DNA of 64,000 nucleotides, taken from Kosmotoga arenicorallina S304. GTDB lineage: Bacteria; Thermotogota; Thermotogae; Petrotogales; Kosmotogaceae. Below are positions 45,240 through 53,480 of this stretch, one piece after another. Below the pieces are notes generated by a model, which worked only from the letters and a program-made list of their open reading frames with translations, was not told the origin of the DNA and made no database searches. The stretch covers positions 1-64,000 of the forward strand of contig NZ_JFHK01000004.1 of the NCBI RefSeq assembly GCF_001636545.1. Direction: 5' to 3'. Made by a program: the position numbers and the translations under genes. Within the stretch, counting starts at the first letter, position 1. Each line of letters starts with the position of its first letter.

Positions 45240-47810
45240 ATGTTCAAAAAGGTCTTTTGGCTTCTTTTGATCGTATTAATCTCTGCTTCTGTATTTTCCT
45301 TTACAGCTTATTCTGCTGGAAAGACCGCTGAAGATTTTGGTGGAAAGAGCGTTTTGATACTCCATTATCATAGATATGACGGAAATTATGACGGCTGGAA
45401 TCTCTGGATATGGCCCCACAAACCTGAAAGCCTGGCTGGCAAAAGCTATGAGTTCGACCATGAAGATGACTTTGGACCTTTTGCAATTATCACCTTTGAT
45501 GAAAAATGGGAAGAGCTCGGGTTCATTGTAAGGCTAGGAGAGTGGGAAAAGAAAGATGTAAACGCAGATAGATTTGTTAAGATCCCCGAAAACGGTATTG
45601 CTGAAATCTGGGTTCTTGAAGGAGAAATGGATTTTTACATCGATCCCGACGAAGTTGATTTGAGCCCCAGAATAAAAGCGGCTTTCCTTGATAATTTCAC
45701 AGAAATCTACGCCTATCTCTCAACACCCTTTAACACCAAGGAATGGAAGGAAAAGGTTCAGGTTGCAGTTGATGGGCAACGTTACCCCATAAAGAGTGTA
45801 ACAAAGGCCGATCCAACTGATATTTCAACTACTAAGTACATAAAAATTTCCCTGAGCAAAGCGTTGCTTCCTGAAGACATTTCTAAACTCATTCAATTGA
45901 ATATCGATGGCTATGTAGAAAGAATTGTTATATGTAGAAAAGTCCTTGACGATGATGCCTTTTATTATTCTGATGAGTTGGGAGCTATTTACAAAAGAAA
46001 TGGCACTGAATTCAGAATCTGGTCTCCCGTTTCAAGCTCAGCTTATTTGCTTCTATATAATGATTACAATGAATCTAAGCCTGCTGAAATAATCCCCATG
46101 GCTAAAAACAGCAAAGGGGTATGGACTGTCACCGTATCCGGTGATTTGCATTTGAAAGCATACAAATATAGATTCATTTCATATGGCAAGATAAGGGAAA
46201 CGGTTGATATGTTTTCAAAAGCTGTAACAAAAAACGGGCAAAAATCGGTAGTGGTTGATCTTTCGCGCACAAATTTCAGCGGTTGGGAAGAAGATATCAG
46301 ACCATCGTTGAACGCCTATGAAGATTCCATCATTTACGAAATACATGTGGCCGATATCACAGGAGACCCTTCTACTACAATAATCAATAAGGGGAAGTAT
46401 TTGGGCTTAACGGAAAGAGGTGCCTCCAACTCGCTTGGAGTAAAAGTTGGGTTGGATCACCTTGTTGAGCTGGGCATTACCCATGTTCACATAATGCCTA
46501 TTCAGGATAGTTATTATTTCAGAGAAGGCGAAGAGGACCAATATGGGTGGGGATATGACCCTTACTTATACTGGGTTCCGGAAGGCCATTACAGTACTGA
46601 CCCTTCAAATCCTTTATCCAGAATAATCGAGGTCAAGAAAATGGTAAAGGCACTTCATGATAGTGGTATAAGGGTTATTCTTGATGTTGTTTACAACCAT
46701 ACAGCACAAACAGGTCCAAATTCACCCTTTGACCAGACTGTCCCGACTTATTTTTACCGAACAGACCATACCGGCGCTTACACGAATGGATCTGGCGTGG
46801 GTAATGAAATAGCCACCGAAAGACCTATGATGCGAAAATTCATCGTGGATTCGCTTTTATATTGGATTCGTGAATATCATGTTGATGGTTTCCGCTTTGA
46901 TCTTCTGGGACTCTTTGACGAAGCTACAGTGAATGCCATTGAATCTGCTATACACGCAGAAGATCCTACCATACTGATTTATGGAGAACCCTGGGGTGGT
47001 TGGGGTGCAAATATCACCTTTGGAAAGGGCGATCAAAAAGGTATGCATATAGCTCTTTTTAACGATGGCATAAGAGACGCAGTTATTGGAAGCGTTTTCA
47101 ACAAAAAGCTCAAAGGCTTTGCCCTTGGAAGCCGTGCCAAAGAAACAAGGATAAAAAGAGGTATTGTAGGGAGTATTTCATTCGATAGCAAAATATATGA
47201 CTTCACTTCAGACCCTGAAGAAACCATAAACTATGTTAGTTCTCACGATAATCTTACTTTATGGGATAAAAATGCGGAAGTGGTAGGGCATGAAAATGTC
47301 GAACTCCTTAAAAAGGCTCAAAAACTTTCTAATGCGATTATTTTGCTATCTCAGGGTATTCCTTTCTTGCATGGCGGCGTTGACTTTTGCAGGACAAAAT
47401 ACGGAAATGATAATAGCTATAATGCCGGGCTTGAAATTAATATGTTTGACTGGAAACGCAAGGCTGAGTTTTATGATGTCTTTTCATATTACAAAGGTCT
47501 TATTGAACTTCGAAAAACTCACAATGCATTCAGGATGCGAACTGCTGATAGCATAAAAGAGAATTTGGTGTTTCTCAATACACCGCAAAAACGCATGGTA
47601 GCTTATCGCATTAACGGAGAAGCTGTCGGCGATCCCTGGAAAGATATTATCGTAATTTTCAACGGCAACTCAACGCCTGTTTTCTTCAATCTTCCCGAGG
47701 GTGACTGGAATGTAGTTGTGAACGCTGAAAAATCAGGCACTGAGATATTAAAAACAGCCGGAGGTGTGATAAGTATTGCCGGTACAAGTGCTTGCGTACT
47801 GTATAAATAA
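45240..47810 (+). CDS. pulA: Secreted type I pullulanase
   Basis: 856 aa. Signal-peptide-like N-terminus (residues 2-25), then a CBM41 pullulan-binding domain (HYHRYDGNYDGWNLWIW at 42-58), a CBM48-like domain from about 245, and the GH13_14 catalytic domain. YGWGYDP (435-441) is the pullulanase motif, with Gly for the usual Asn. Region I is DVVYNH (482-487), nucleophile D554 in FRFDLLG, acid/base E583 in YGEPWGG, and D670 in SSHDN. Cuts alpha-1,6 bonds in pullulan and branched starch outside the cell. GGGGG ribosome site. Confidence 0.95.
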   Translation: MFKKVFWLLLIVLISASVFSFTAYSAGKTAEDFGGKSVLILHYHRYDGNYDGWNLWIWPHKPESLAGKSYEFDHEDDFGPFAIITFDEKWEELGFIVRLGEWEKKDVNADRFVKIPENGIAEIWVLEGEMDFYIDPDEVDLSPRIKAAFLDNFTEIYAYLSTPFNTKEWKEKVQVAVDGQRYPIKSVTKADPTDISTTKYIKISLSKALLPEDISKLIQLNIDGYVERIVICRKVLDDDAFYYSDELGAIYKRNGTEFRIWSPVSSSAYLLLYNDYNESKPAEIIPMAKNSKGVWTVTVSGDLHLKAYKYRFISYGKIRETVDMFSKAVTKNGQKSVVVDLSRTNFSGWEEDIRPSLNAYEDSIIYEIHVADITGDPSTTIINKGKYLGLTERGASNSLGVKVGLDHLVELGITHVHIMPIQDSYYFREGEEDQYGWGYDPYLYWVPEGHYSTDPSNPLSRIIEVKKMVKALHDSGIRVILDVVYNHTAQTGPNSPFDQTVPTYFYRTDHTGAYTNGSGVGNEIATERPMMRKFIVDSLLYWIREYHVDGFRFDLLGLFDEATVNAIESAIHAEDPTILIYGEPWGGWGANITFGKGDQKGMHIALFNDGIRDAVIGSVFNKKLKGFALGSRAKETRIKRGIVGSISFDSKIYDFTSDPEETINYVSSHDNLTLWDKNAEVVGHENVELLKKAQKLSNAIILLSQGIPFLHGGVDFCRTKYGNDNSYNAGLEINMFDWKRKAEFYDVFSYYKGLIELRKTHNAFRMRTADSIKENLVFLNTPQKRMVAYRINGEAVGDPWKDIIVIFNGNSTPVFFNLPEGDWNVVVNAEKSGTEILKTAGGVISIAGTSACVLYK

Positions 47811-47825
47811 CGGGGAGGCTTCTTT

Positions 47826-48311
47826 ATGTATACTGCTTCTGTTTTGAATGTTCTGGAAGAACACTATGAAAATCCAGAATATTCAGCAAAGAACTGCAAG
47901 GAAATTCTTGCAAAATATGGATTTCGCGTATTATATCAGAAAAATGTAGAGCCTATCATGAGCGTTCTTAAGGAAGCTATATTTTCTGCTTCCAGAAAAA
48001 GTGAACTGGTTGTGGTTATGGGCGGTACCGGGCTTCTTTGGGAAGACATCGCCACCGAAGCTTTGCTTTCTCTTATAGATAAGAGGGCTCAAGGTCTTGA
48101 AATATCAATGGTACACAATGCTTTGAAAAAAGATCGCGAATTTTCCCTTTACCGTTGCGCCGCCGGAACAATTTTAAATTCGGTTGTTCTTTCTATCCCC
48201 GCAAAAAATGAGAGCATTGAGTGGTATCTGGAACCTGTTTTAAACACTATAAAAACTTTGCTGAACGAGTGGAGGAAAAAAGATAATGATGCTATCAAAA
48301 CTAACCGGTAA
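47826..48311 (+). CDS. MoaB/MogA-like molybdopterin-binding domain protein
   Basis: 161 aa. VVVMGGTGLLWEDIATEAL matches the GGTG...D.T.EA motif of MoaB/MogA proteins. The AGTILNSVVLSIP segment fits the same fold. No other molybdenum cofactor gene is nearby, so its present role is unclear. Starts 15 nt after pulA, and overlaps the next gene by 26 nt. Confidence 0.75.
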   Translation: MYTASVLNVLEEHYENPEYSAKNCKEILAKYGFRVLYQKNVEPIMSVLKEAIFSASRKSELVVVMGGTGLLWEDIATEALLSLIDKRAQGLEISMVHNALKKDREFSLYRCAAGTILNSVVLSIPAKNESIEWYLEPVLNTIKTLLNEWRKKDNDAIKTNR

Positions 48312-48909
48312 GTATATTGCAGTTGAAGGTGTAATAGGGGTAGGCAAAACAACACTGGTAAGGTTCTTATCCCGTCGATATTTTCTTCCCACTGTTCTGG
48401 AAGTCGTTGAGGAAAATCCGTTTCTTGGGAAGTTTTACGAAGATATGGATAGGTGGGCTTTTCAAACCCAGCTATTCTTTCTATTAAGCAGGTTTGATCA
48501 GCAAAACGATCTCGCCAGGAAACTGAAAGAAGGAGCAGGGATTGTCTCAGATTATATCTTTGAAAAAGACCATCTCTTTGCTTCTTTGACTCTTAAAGAT
48601 GAACAGAAAATGCTTTATGAAAGAATCTTTGGCCTGCTAAAAGAGCAGGTCCCCAAACCAGACCTGGTGATTTATCTTTATGCTTCTGTGGACGTACTCA
48701 TGTCAAGAATAACCCTTAGAGACCGTCCCTTCGAGAGAAGTATGGACCGCAGTTATATTGAGCTCCTTGCAGACACTTATGAAGCCTTTTTTGAGAAATT
48801 CACCAACACACCTGTTTTACGGATAGACACGACTAACATCGATTTTGTGAAGAACGAACATGATTTGAATTTCATCTTTGAATTGATAGAAGGGAGATTT
48901 CAATCATGA
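48286..48909 (+). CDS. Deoxynucleoside kinase (dGK-like)
   Basis: 207 aa. P-loop EGVIGVGKTTL, ENPFLGKFYEDMDRWAFQTQLFFL (substrate and lid region of the dNK family), SDYIFEKDHLFA in the catalytic position, and a lid RDRPFERSMD. Phosphorylates deoxynucleosides for salvage. Like the dGK half of Firmicute dGK/dAK pairs; specificity is inferred. Overlaps the following kinase gene by 4 nt. Confidence 0.88.
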   Translation: MMLSKLTGKYIAVEGVIGVGKTTLVRFLSRRYFLPTVLEVVEENPFLGKFYEDMDRWAFQTQLFFLLSRFDQQNDLARKLKEGAGIVSDYIFEKDHLFASLTLKDEQKMLYERIFGLLKEQVPKPDLVIYLYASVDVLMSRITLRDRPFERSMDRSYIELLADTYEAFFEKFTNTPVLRIDTTNIDFVKNEHDLNFIFELIEGRFQS

Positions 48910-49556
48910 TTATTGGTATTTGCGGTAACATTGGAGCAGGAAAATCATCTCTTACGTCTCTCCTTGAGAGGGTGCAGGGATTTACACCCGTTTATGAAGC
49001 CGTTGACGAAAATCCTTTTCTTAAGGATTTCTATTCTGATATGAAGCGCTGGGCCTTTCATTCACAACTGTTTTTCCTTATAAAGCGTTTTGATTTTCTT
49101 AAAAGAGTTGAAGATGAAGGTAAAATCATCATTCAAGATAGGACTATCTATGAAGATGTGGAAATCTTCGCCAAAAACCTTCATCTAATGGGGTATATTG
49201 ATGAAAGAGATTGGAGACTTTATCGTGATACCTTTTATACACTTTCCGATCATCTCAAAGCGCCAACGGGGATGATTTACATAAAATGTTCGGTACCGAC
49301 GCTTATTGAAAGGATTAAAATGCGTGGAAGGGGATATGAAAGCAATATCGAACCGGAATATCTGCAACGATTAAACAGCCTTTACGATACATGGTTTGAA
49401 AGCTATACAGCTTCAGAAAAGCTGGTTATTAATGGCGATACCCACGATTTTATAGCAAGTAAAAAAGATCAGCAAATAGTATTAAAAGATATTTCAGATT
49501 TTGTGAAAAAACTTTCAGCCGGGGTTCAATCCAGCTTGTTCAATGGTGAACCATGA
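48906..49556 (+). CDS. Deoxynucleoside kinase (dAK/dCK-like)
   Basis: 216 aa. GNIGAGKSSL, ENPFLKDFYSDMKRWAFHSQLFFL, and QDRTIYEDVEIFA with the DRxxYED-type catalytic motif. Second of a tandem pair that probably divides purine and pyrimidine deoxynucleosides. Overlaps crcB by 4 nt, so translation of the fluoride channel is tied to it. Confidence 0.9.
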   Translation: MIIGICGNIGAGKSSLTSLLERVQGFTPVYEAVDENPFLKDFYSDMKRWAFHSQLFFLIKRFDFLKRVEDEGKIIIQDRTIYEDVEIFAKNLHLMGYIDERDWRLYRDTFYTLSDHLKAPTGMIYIKCSVPTLIERIKMRGRGYESNIEPEYLQRLNSLYDTWFESYTASEKLVINGDTHDFIASKKDQQIVLKDISDFVKKLSAGVQSSLFNGEP

Positions 49557-49930
49557 CAGGATATTTAGCAATCGGTTTTGGTGGTTTTTTTGGTGCTATA
49601 ACAAGATATGCTTTCAGCAAACTTGTAAATGAGCGATATGGATTGCTAAGCTTTCCTTTTGGTACGGTTGCCGTAAACATTATAGGTAGCTTTGGCCTTT
49701 CATTATTCTTGGCGTTCGCTTTCAAGAAAACAGAGGTGAGCAGGGTTTTCTATCTCTTTTTTGCCACAGGTTTTTTGGGAGCCTTTACCACCTTTTCCAC
49801 GTTCACTTATGAAGGGTTGAAGCTTTTACAGGAACAGTCTTTTGGCGCTTTTAGCTCTTATTTTCTGTTGAATGTTTTTGGGGGGTTCATGGCAGCTTTT
49901 TTGGGATTTATGATCGGAAGAGCCTTGTAA
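49553..49930 (+). CDS. crcB: Fluoride channel CrcB/Fluc
   Basis: 125 aa with four membrane spans. GGFFGAITRYAFS, FPFGTVAVNIIGSF and the central GFLGAFTTFSTFTYE with its TxxF ion-track pattern define the family. Exports fluoride as a dimer of opposite-facing subunits. No fluoride riboswitch is seen upstream. Confidence 0.94.
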   Translation: MTGYLAIGFGGFFGAITRYAFSKLVNERYGLLSFPFGTVAVNIIGSFGLSLFLAFAFKKTEVSRVFYLFFATGFLGAFTTFSTFTYEGLKLLQEQSFGAFSSYFLLNVFGGFMAAFLGFMIGRAL

Positions 49931-49943
49931 TGGGGGGATACTT

Positions 49944-50258
49944 ATGGAATATGGCTGTTTGAAAATCTATTTTGGTGAGGCCGATAAACTAGGGGGAAAA
50001 CCCGCCTATGAGGAGATTGTTAAAATGGCCTTTGAAGAAGGGCTTAAAGGAGCAACTGTCTATCGCGGAATAATGGGTTTTGGCTTAAAGCGCCATTTGA
50101 AAAGGTCAAATTTCTTCACTTTAAGCGAAGACTTGCCTGTAATCATTGAAATTGTCGATGAGTATCCCCTGCTGGAAGCATTTATTTCAAGAATAAAGTC
50201 CAGGGAGCTTGACGGACTTATAACGCTTTCAAAGATTAATTACTCTTATCACAAATAA
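49944..50258 (+). CDS. DUF190 protein
   Basis: 104 aa. CLKIYFGEADKLGGKPAYEEIV and GATVYRGIMGFG are the DUF190 signature. This family is often beside crcB, and this gene follows crcB by 13 nt with GGGGG before the ATG; a part in fluoride response is inferred. Its last 23 bases overlap the convergent HAD gene. Confidence 0.9.
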   Translation: MEYGCLKIYFGEADKLGGKPAYEEIVKMAFEEGLKGATVYRGIMGFGLKRHLKRSNFFTLSEDLPVIIEIVDEYPLLEAFISRIKSRELDGLITLSKINYSYHK

Positions 50259-50886
50259 TCTTTTCAATAGAACTTATATCAACAAATTGGATTCCTGCTT
50301 TAGCGCAAATGCCGTCAAGCACAGCATCATTACCAACCATAATACTGCGCTCAGGAGGGAATCCAATCATTTCCAATATGTACCTGTAATATTCTATTGA
50401 TGGTTTAACACTGAAGCTGTTTTCCATTGAAGTAATATAATCAAAAACTTCTGGATTCAGGCCAATCCAGCGAATGCGTTTTTCAATAGCAACTGCAGGA
50501 AATATTGGATTCGTGGCAAGAACGATTTTATGCCCTTGCTTTTTTAATTTCTCAACGACTTCAATAATTCTTTTTCTTGGCTTCACAAAACTTCGGAGTT
50601 CATTGTATGTGGTGTTATAGAAATTCATAAAAAAGTTTGCCCAGTGATCCGGGTTCCGGGAGCCTATTTCTTTTGCAAAGTTGTCCATGAAAAAGTCGAA
50701 GTTGTTCCTTCTATCATCTTTTCCTACAAGAGCCTTCAAGGACGAAAATATGGCCCTTTTGATCTTTTCCGTCTGCATGGAATCTCCAACATACTTTGAA
50801 ATCAATCCGAAATATGTTTGAATGAACTCTTCATCTGAATTTTCGGTCAATGTCCCGTCGAGGTCAAAGAGATAACAAAATACCAT
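50236..50886 (-). CDS. HAD family hydrolase
   Basis: 216 aa. Motif I FDLDGTLTE at residues 7-15, motif II LATNP at about 117, Lys in SFSVKPS, and motif IV MVGNDAVLDG. A phosphatase of the HAD superfamily with an alpha-helical cap; substrate unknown. GGAGG 7 nt before the ATG at 50886 fixes the start. Confidence 0.88.
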   Translation of the reverse strand: MVFCYLFDLDGTLTENSDEEFIQTYFGLISKYVGDSMQTEKIKRAIFSSLKALVGKDDRRNNFDFFMDNFAKEIGSRNPDHWANFFMNFYNTTYNELRSFVKPRKRIIEVVEKLKKQGHKIVLATNPIFPAVAIEKRIRWIGLNPEVFDYITSMENSFSVKPSIEYYRYILEMIGFPPERSIMVGNDAVLDGICAKAGIQFVDISSIEKIICDKSN

Positions 50887-50915
50887 AATAAAGCCTCCAA
50901 ATTTATTTTCATAAA

Positions 50916-50948
50916 GTAGTATACTACGAAAATCTTTTGATGGTTCAA
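50916..50948 (-). promoter_or_regulatory. Promoter of the HAD gene with palindrome on the -10
   Basis: Minus strand TTGAAC (50943-50948), 19-nt spacer, TATACT (50918-50923). The -10 is within a perfect 12-bp palindrome GTAGTATACTAC at 50916-50927, which could be an operator. Confidence 0.45.
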
Positions 50949-51027
50949 AAATCAATTCTGATAACGGGTGTTAACCAAATGACATAGTTGCTTTAAGTTG
51001 AAAATCAATTTAATGGTAAAATATGCG

Positions 51028-51056
51028 TTGAAATAAAGAGTTTTCTAAACTATAAT
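51028..51056 (+). promoter_or_regulatory. Promoter of rpmB
   Basis: TTGAAA (51028-51033), 17-nt spacer, TATAAT (51051-51056), giving a leader of about 25 nt. One of the best sigma-70-type sites in the window. Confidence 0.75.
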
Positions 51057-51088
51057 GTAATGGAGTGTATCAGGAAGGAGGACCTGAA

Positions 51089-51280
51089 ATGGCGAAAGTA
51101 TGTGAGATTTGTGGAAAGTCCCCATCAACCGGAAATACTGTAAGTCATTCTAACAAGAAAAATAAGCGCTGGTGGAAACCCAATGTACAAAAAGTTAGGG
51201 TTCTTGTCAATGGAGAAGTAAAAAGAATGAGAGTATGCACCAGCTGTTTGAAGGCTGGCAAAGTACAGAGAGCAGTTTAA
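51089..51280 (+). CDS. rpmB: 50S ribosomal protein L28
   Basis: 63 aa. Starts at 51089 ([10 protein letters not shown]) with GGAGGA upstream. Two CxxC pairs (CEIC and CTSC) make it the zinc-binding form. [14 protein letters not shown] is the rRNA-binding part. Confidence 0.96.
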   Translation: MAKVCEICGKSPSTGNTVSHSNKKNKRWWKPNVQKVRVLVNGEVKRMRVCTSCLKAGKVQRAV

Positions 51281-51282
51281 TG

Positions 51283-51305
51283 GCGCGCATAGCGCGCTTT
51301 TTTTA
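51283..51305 (+). terminator. Terminator of rpmB
   Basis: GCGCGC-ATA-GCGCGC followed by seven Ts, six bases before the alr start. Confidence 0.92.
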
Positions 51306-51310
51306 TCAAT

Positions 51311-52429
51311 ATGCTGAGCAGAGAAACTTTTCTGGAAATAGACCTTTCAGCCTATCAACATAACATTCGCTTCTTCACAAAAAAGCTTTTCCCGACAAAG
51401 GTAATGGCCGTTGTTAAATCCAACGCATACGGTCATGGAGCTGTTGAAATCTCGCAGGCGGCAATTGAAGCGGGAGTTGATATGCTTGCTGTTGCTTTTC
51501 TGGAAGAAGCTATAGAATTGAGGTCTGAGGGAATTAACGTTCCTATATTGATCTTTAATTATTTTAATCCCCGATATGCCTCTGAAGCCTTGAAAAATAA
51601 TCTGACAATAACGATTTATAGCAAACAGCAACTCAATGAAATCATAAGGTACGTGCCTCATGGATTAAAGGTTCATTTGAATCTGGATACAGGCATGAGA
51701 AGGCTGGGGCCCAGTGTTGAAGAAGCGTATGAATTAGCAGAAAATATCTTAAAAGCTGGTTATGAATTGGAAGGTGTTTATACGCACTTTGCTGTTGCCG
51801 ATGAAACAGAAGAGCGATTTACAATCGCTCAAATCACAAAATATAGGCATTTCATTGAAAAGTTGAAAAAAGCAGGTGTTAATATAAAAATGCTGCATGT
51901 TGCAAACAGCGCTGGTTCTTTGCGGTTTAATTACCCTGTATTCAATTATGCCAGAATCGGAGTTGCCAGTTATGGACTGCAGCCATCGGAAGAATTTCTG
52001 ATTGATGATCTGATTCCAGTTTTATCCTGGAAATCTGCTATTTCCTATGTGAAAAAAATAAAAAAAGGTGATAGTATCAGTTACGGCAGAACTTTCATTG
52101 CACCGCGTGATATGATAGTAGCCACAGTGCCTGTTGGTTATGGAGACGGATACAGCAGGGGTCTTTCAAATAAAGGGGAAGTGTTAATATCCGGAAAGCG
52201 TTGCAAAATTGTCGGGAGAGTTTGCATGGATCAGTTTGTTGTAGATGTCAGTAACCTGAAGCAGAAGCCAAAAATGGGTGACGAGGTTGTGTTGATAGGG
52301 AAACAGGGAGAAGACCATATAACAACTGAGGAAATTGCAAGATTACTCGATACAATAAATTACGAAATAACCTGTGCGATAACTTCCAGGGTACCAAGGA
52401 TCTATCTTAGAAGGGAGAATTCACCATGA
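51311..52429 (+). CDS. alr: Alanine racemase
   Basis: 372 aa. Makes D-alanine for peptidoglycan with pyridoxal phosphate. Lysine site VVKSNAYGHG, second-base Tyr in RIGVASYG, and GYGDGYSR. No Shine-Dalgarno precedes the ATG, and the T-run of the rpmB terminator ends about six bases upstream. First gene of alr-yhaM-topA-ddl, of which ddl also serves the cell wall. Confidence 0.94.
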   Translation: MLSRETFLEIDLSAYQHNIRFFTKKLFPTKVMAVVKSNAYGHGAVEISQAAIEAGVDMLAVAFLEEAIELRSEGINVPILIFNYFNPRYASEALKNNLTITIYSKQQLNEIIRYVPHGLKVHLNLDTGMRRLGPSVEEAYELAENILKAGYELEGVYTHFAVADETEERFTIAQITKYRHFIEKLKKAGVNIKMLHVANSAGSLRFNYPVFNYARIGVASYGLQPSEEFLIDDLIPVLSWKSAISYVKKIKKGDSISYGRTFIAPRDMIVATVPVGYGDGYSRGLSNKGEVLISGKRCKIVGRVCMDQFVVDVSNLKQKPKMGDEVVLIGKQGEDHITTEEIARLLDTINYEITCAITSRVPRIYLRRENSP

Positions 52430-53469
52430 AACTCAGAGATATACTGGGCGAAGATGCAAAAAATTTACTAAACCACGCTTCTGGTGAGAAAGAAAAGAGC
52501 TTTGTTTCTGAAATGAAGCCGGGAATGATTGTTACCACTGATCTTAAAGTGATTTCAAAGAGGCTTCAAGAAGCTAAAGATGGAAAAAAATTTCTTTTGC
52601 TGACACTAAGCGACAGAACAGGTGCAATAAGAGCGATAGATTGGCACAATGCTGAAGAAAACGATACAATAATCCCTGTTGGGGCTGTTGTCAGAGCGCG
52701 TGGAAAAGTTGTTATCTACGATGAAAGGCTGCAATTGAATCTCGATTCCCAAAAAGGATTGTCGCTTTTAGAAGAAGGAGAATATGATGTGCAAAGGTTC
52801 TTAGCCATCACAAAACGCAACGTAAACGAAATGTTTAATAAGTTGCTCTCATACATAGAAAACCTGAAAAATGATTACTTAAAGAAATTACTTAAGATCT
52901 TTTTCGAAGAAGACAAAACTTTCATAAGGGCATTCATCAGCGCTCCTGCCGCTGTAAAGGTCCATCATGCTTATAAAGGCGGATTGTTGGAGCATACACT
53001 TTCAGTAGTTGAGCTCTGTGAGTTTTTGTCAACAAAGTATCCCGAATCAATTGACAGAGATTTGCTAACTTCCGGAGCTCTTTTGCATGATATTGGAAAA
53101 ATAAAGGAGTACGGGATTGGAAGTTCCGGGATTGAAAAGACAGATGAAGGTGAGCTGATCGGTCATATTTCAATCGGTTTGGAAATGGTGAGCACAAAAA
53201 TAGAAAAAATACCGGATTTTCCGAATAATTTGAAAACTGAATTAAAGCATCTTATACTCTCACATCACGGTGAGATGGATTGGGGATCACCAGTAGTACC
53301 CAAAACCACAGAAGCCATAGTATTGCACATGGCAGATAATCTTGACTCTAAAATAGCCCAATTCAGAGAAATAGAAAACCGTGAGTTTAATGGTTCTGGA
53401 AATAGCTGGAGTAACTACGACCGTTTCCTGAATAGAAGAATTTACATGAAAAATCGCGATATGATATAA
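52426..53469 (+). CDS. yhaM: YhaM-like 3'-5' exoribonuclease (OB fold + HD domain)
   Basis: 347 aa. N-terminal OB-fold (about 25-115, LTLSDRTGAIRAIDWHN) followed by an HD domain: HHAYKGGLLEHTLSV, LLHDIGKIKEYG, LSHHGEMDWGSP and AIVLHMADNLDSK. Degrades RNA from the 3' end in Firmicutes. Overlaps alr by 4 nt. Confidence 0.92.
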   Translation: MKLRDILGEDAKNLLNHASGEKEKSFVSEMKPGMIVTTDLKVISKRLQEAKDGKKFLLLTLSDRTGAIRAIDWHNAEENDTIIPVGAVVRARGKVVIYDERLQLNLDSQKGLSLLEEGEYDVQRFLAITKRNVNEMFNKLLSYIENLKNDYLKKLLKIFFEEDKTFIRAFISAPAAVKVHHAYKGGLLEHTLSVVELCEFLSTKYPESIDRDLLTSGALLHDIGKIKEYGIGSSGIEKTDEGELIGHISIGLEMVSTKIEKIPDFPNNLKTELKHLILSHHGEMDWGSPVVPKTTEAIVLHMADNLDSKIAQFREIENREFNGSGNSWSNYDRFLNRRIYMKNRDMI

Positions 53470-53480
53470 GAGGTGGTATT

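Noticed and set aside
49500-49560. Fluoride riboswitch before crcB
   Set aside because: crcB starts inside the previous gene with a 4-nt overlap and no riboswitch-like motif is seen; the gene is translated from a longer operon.
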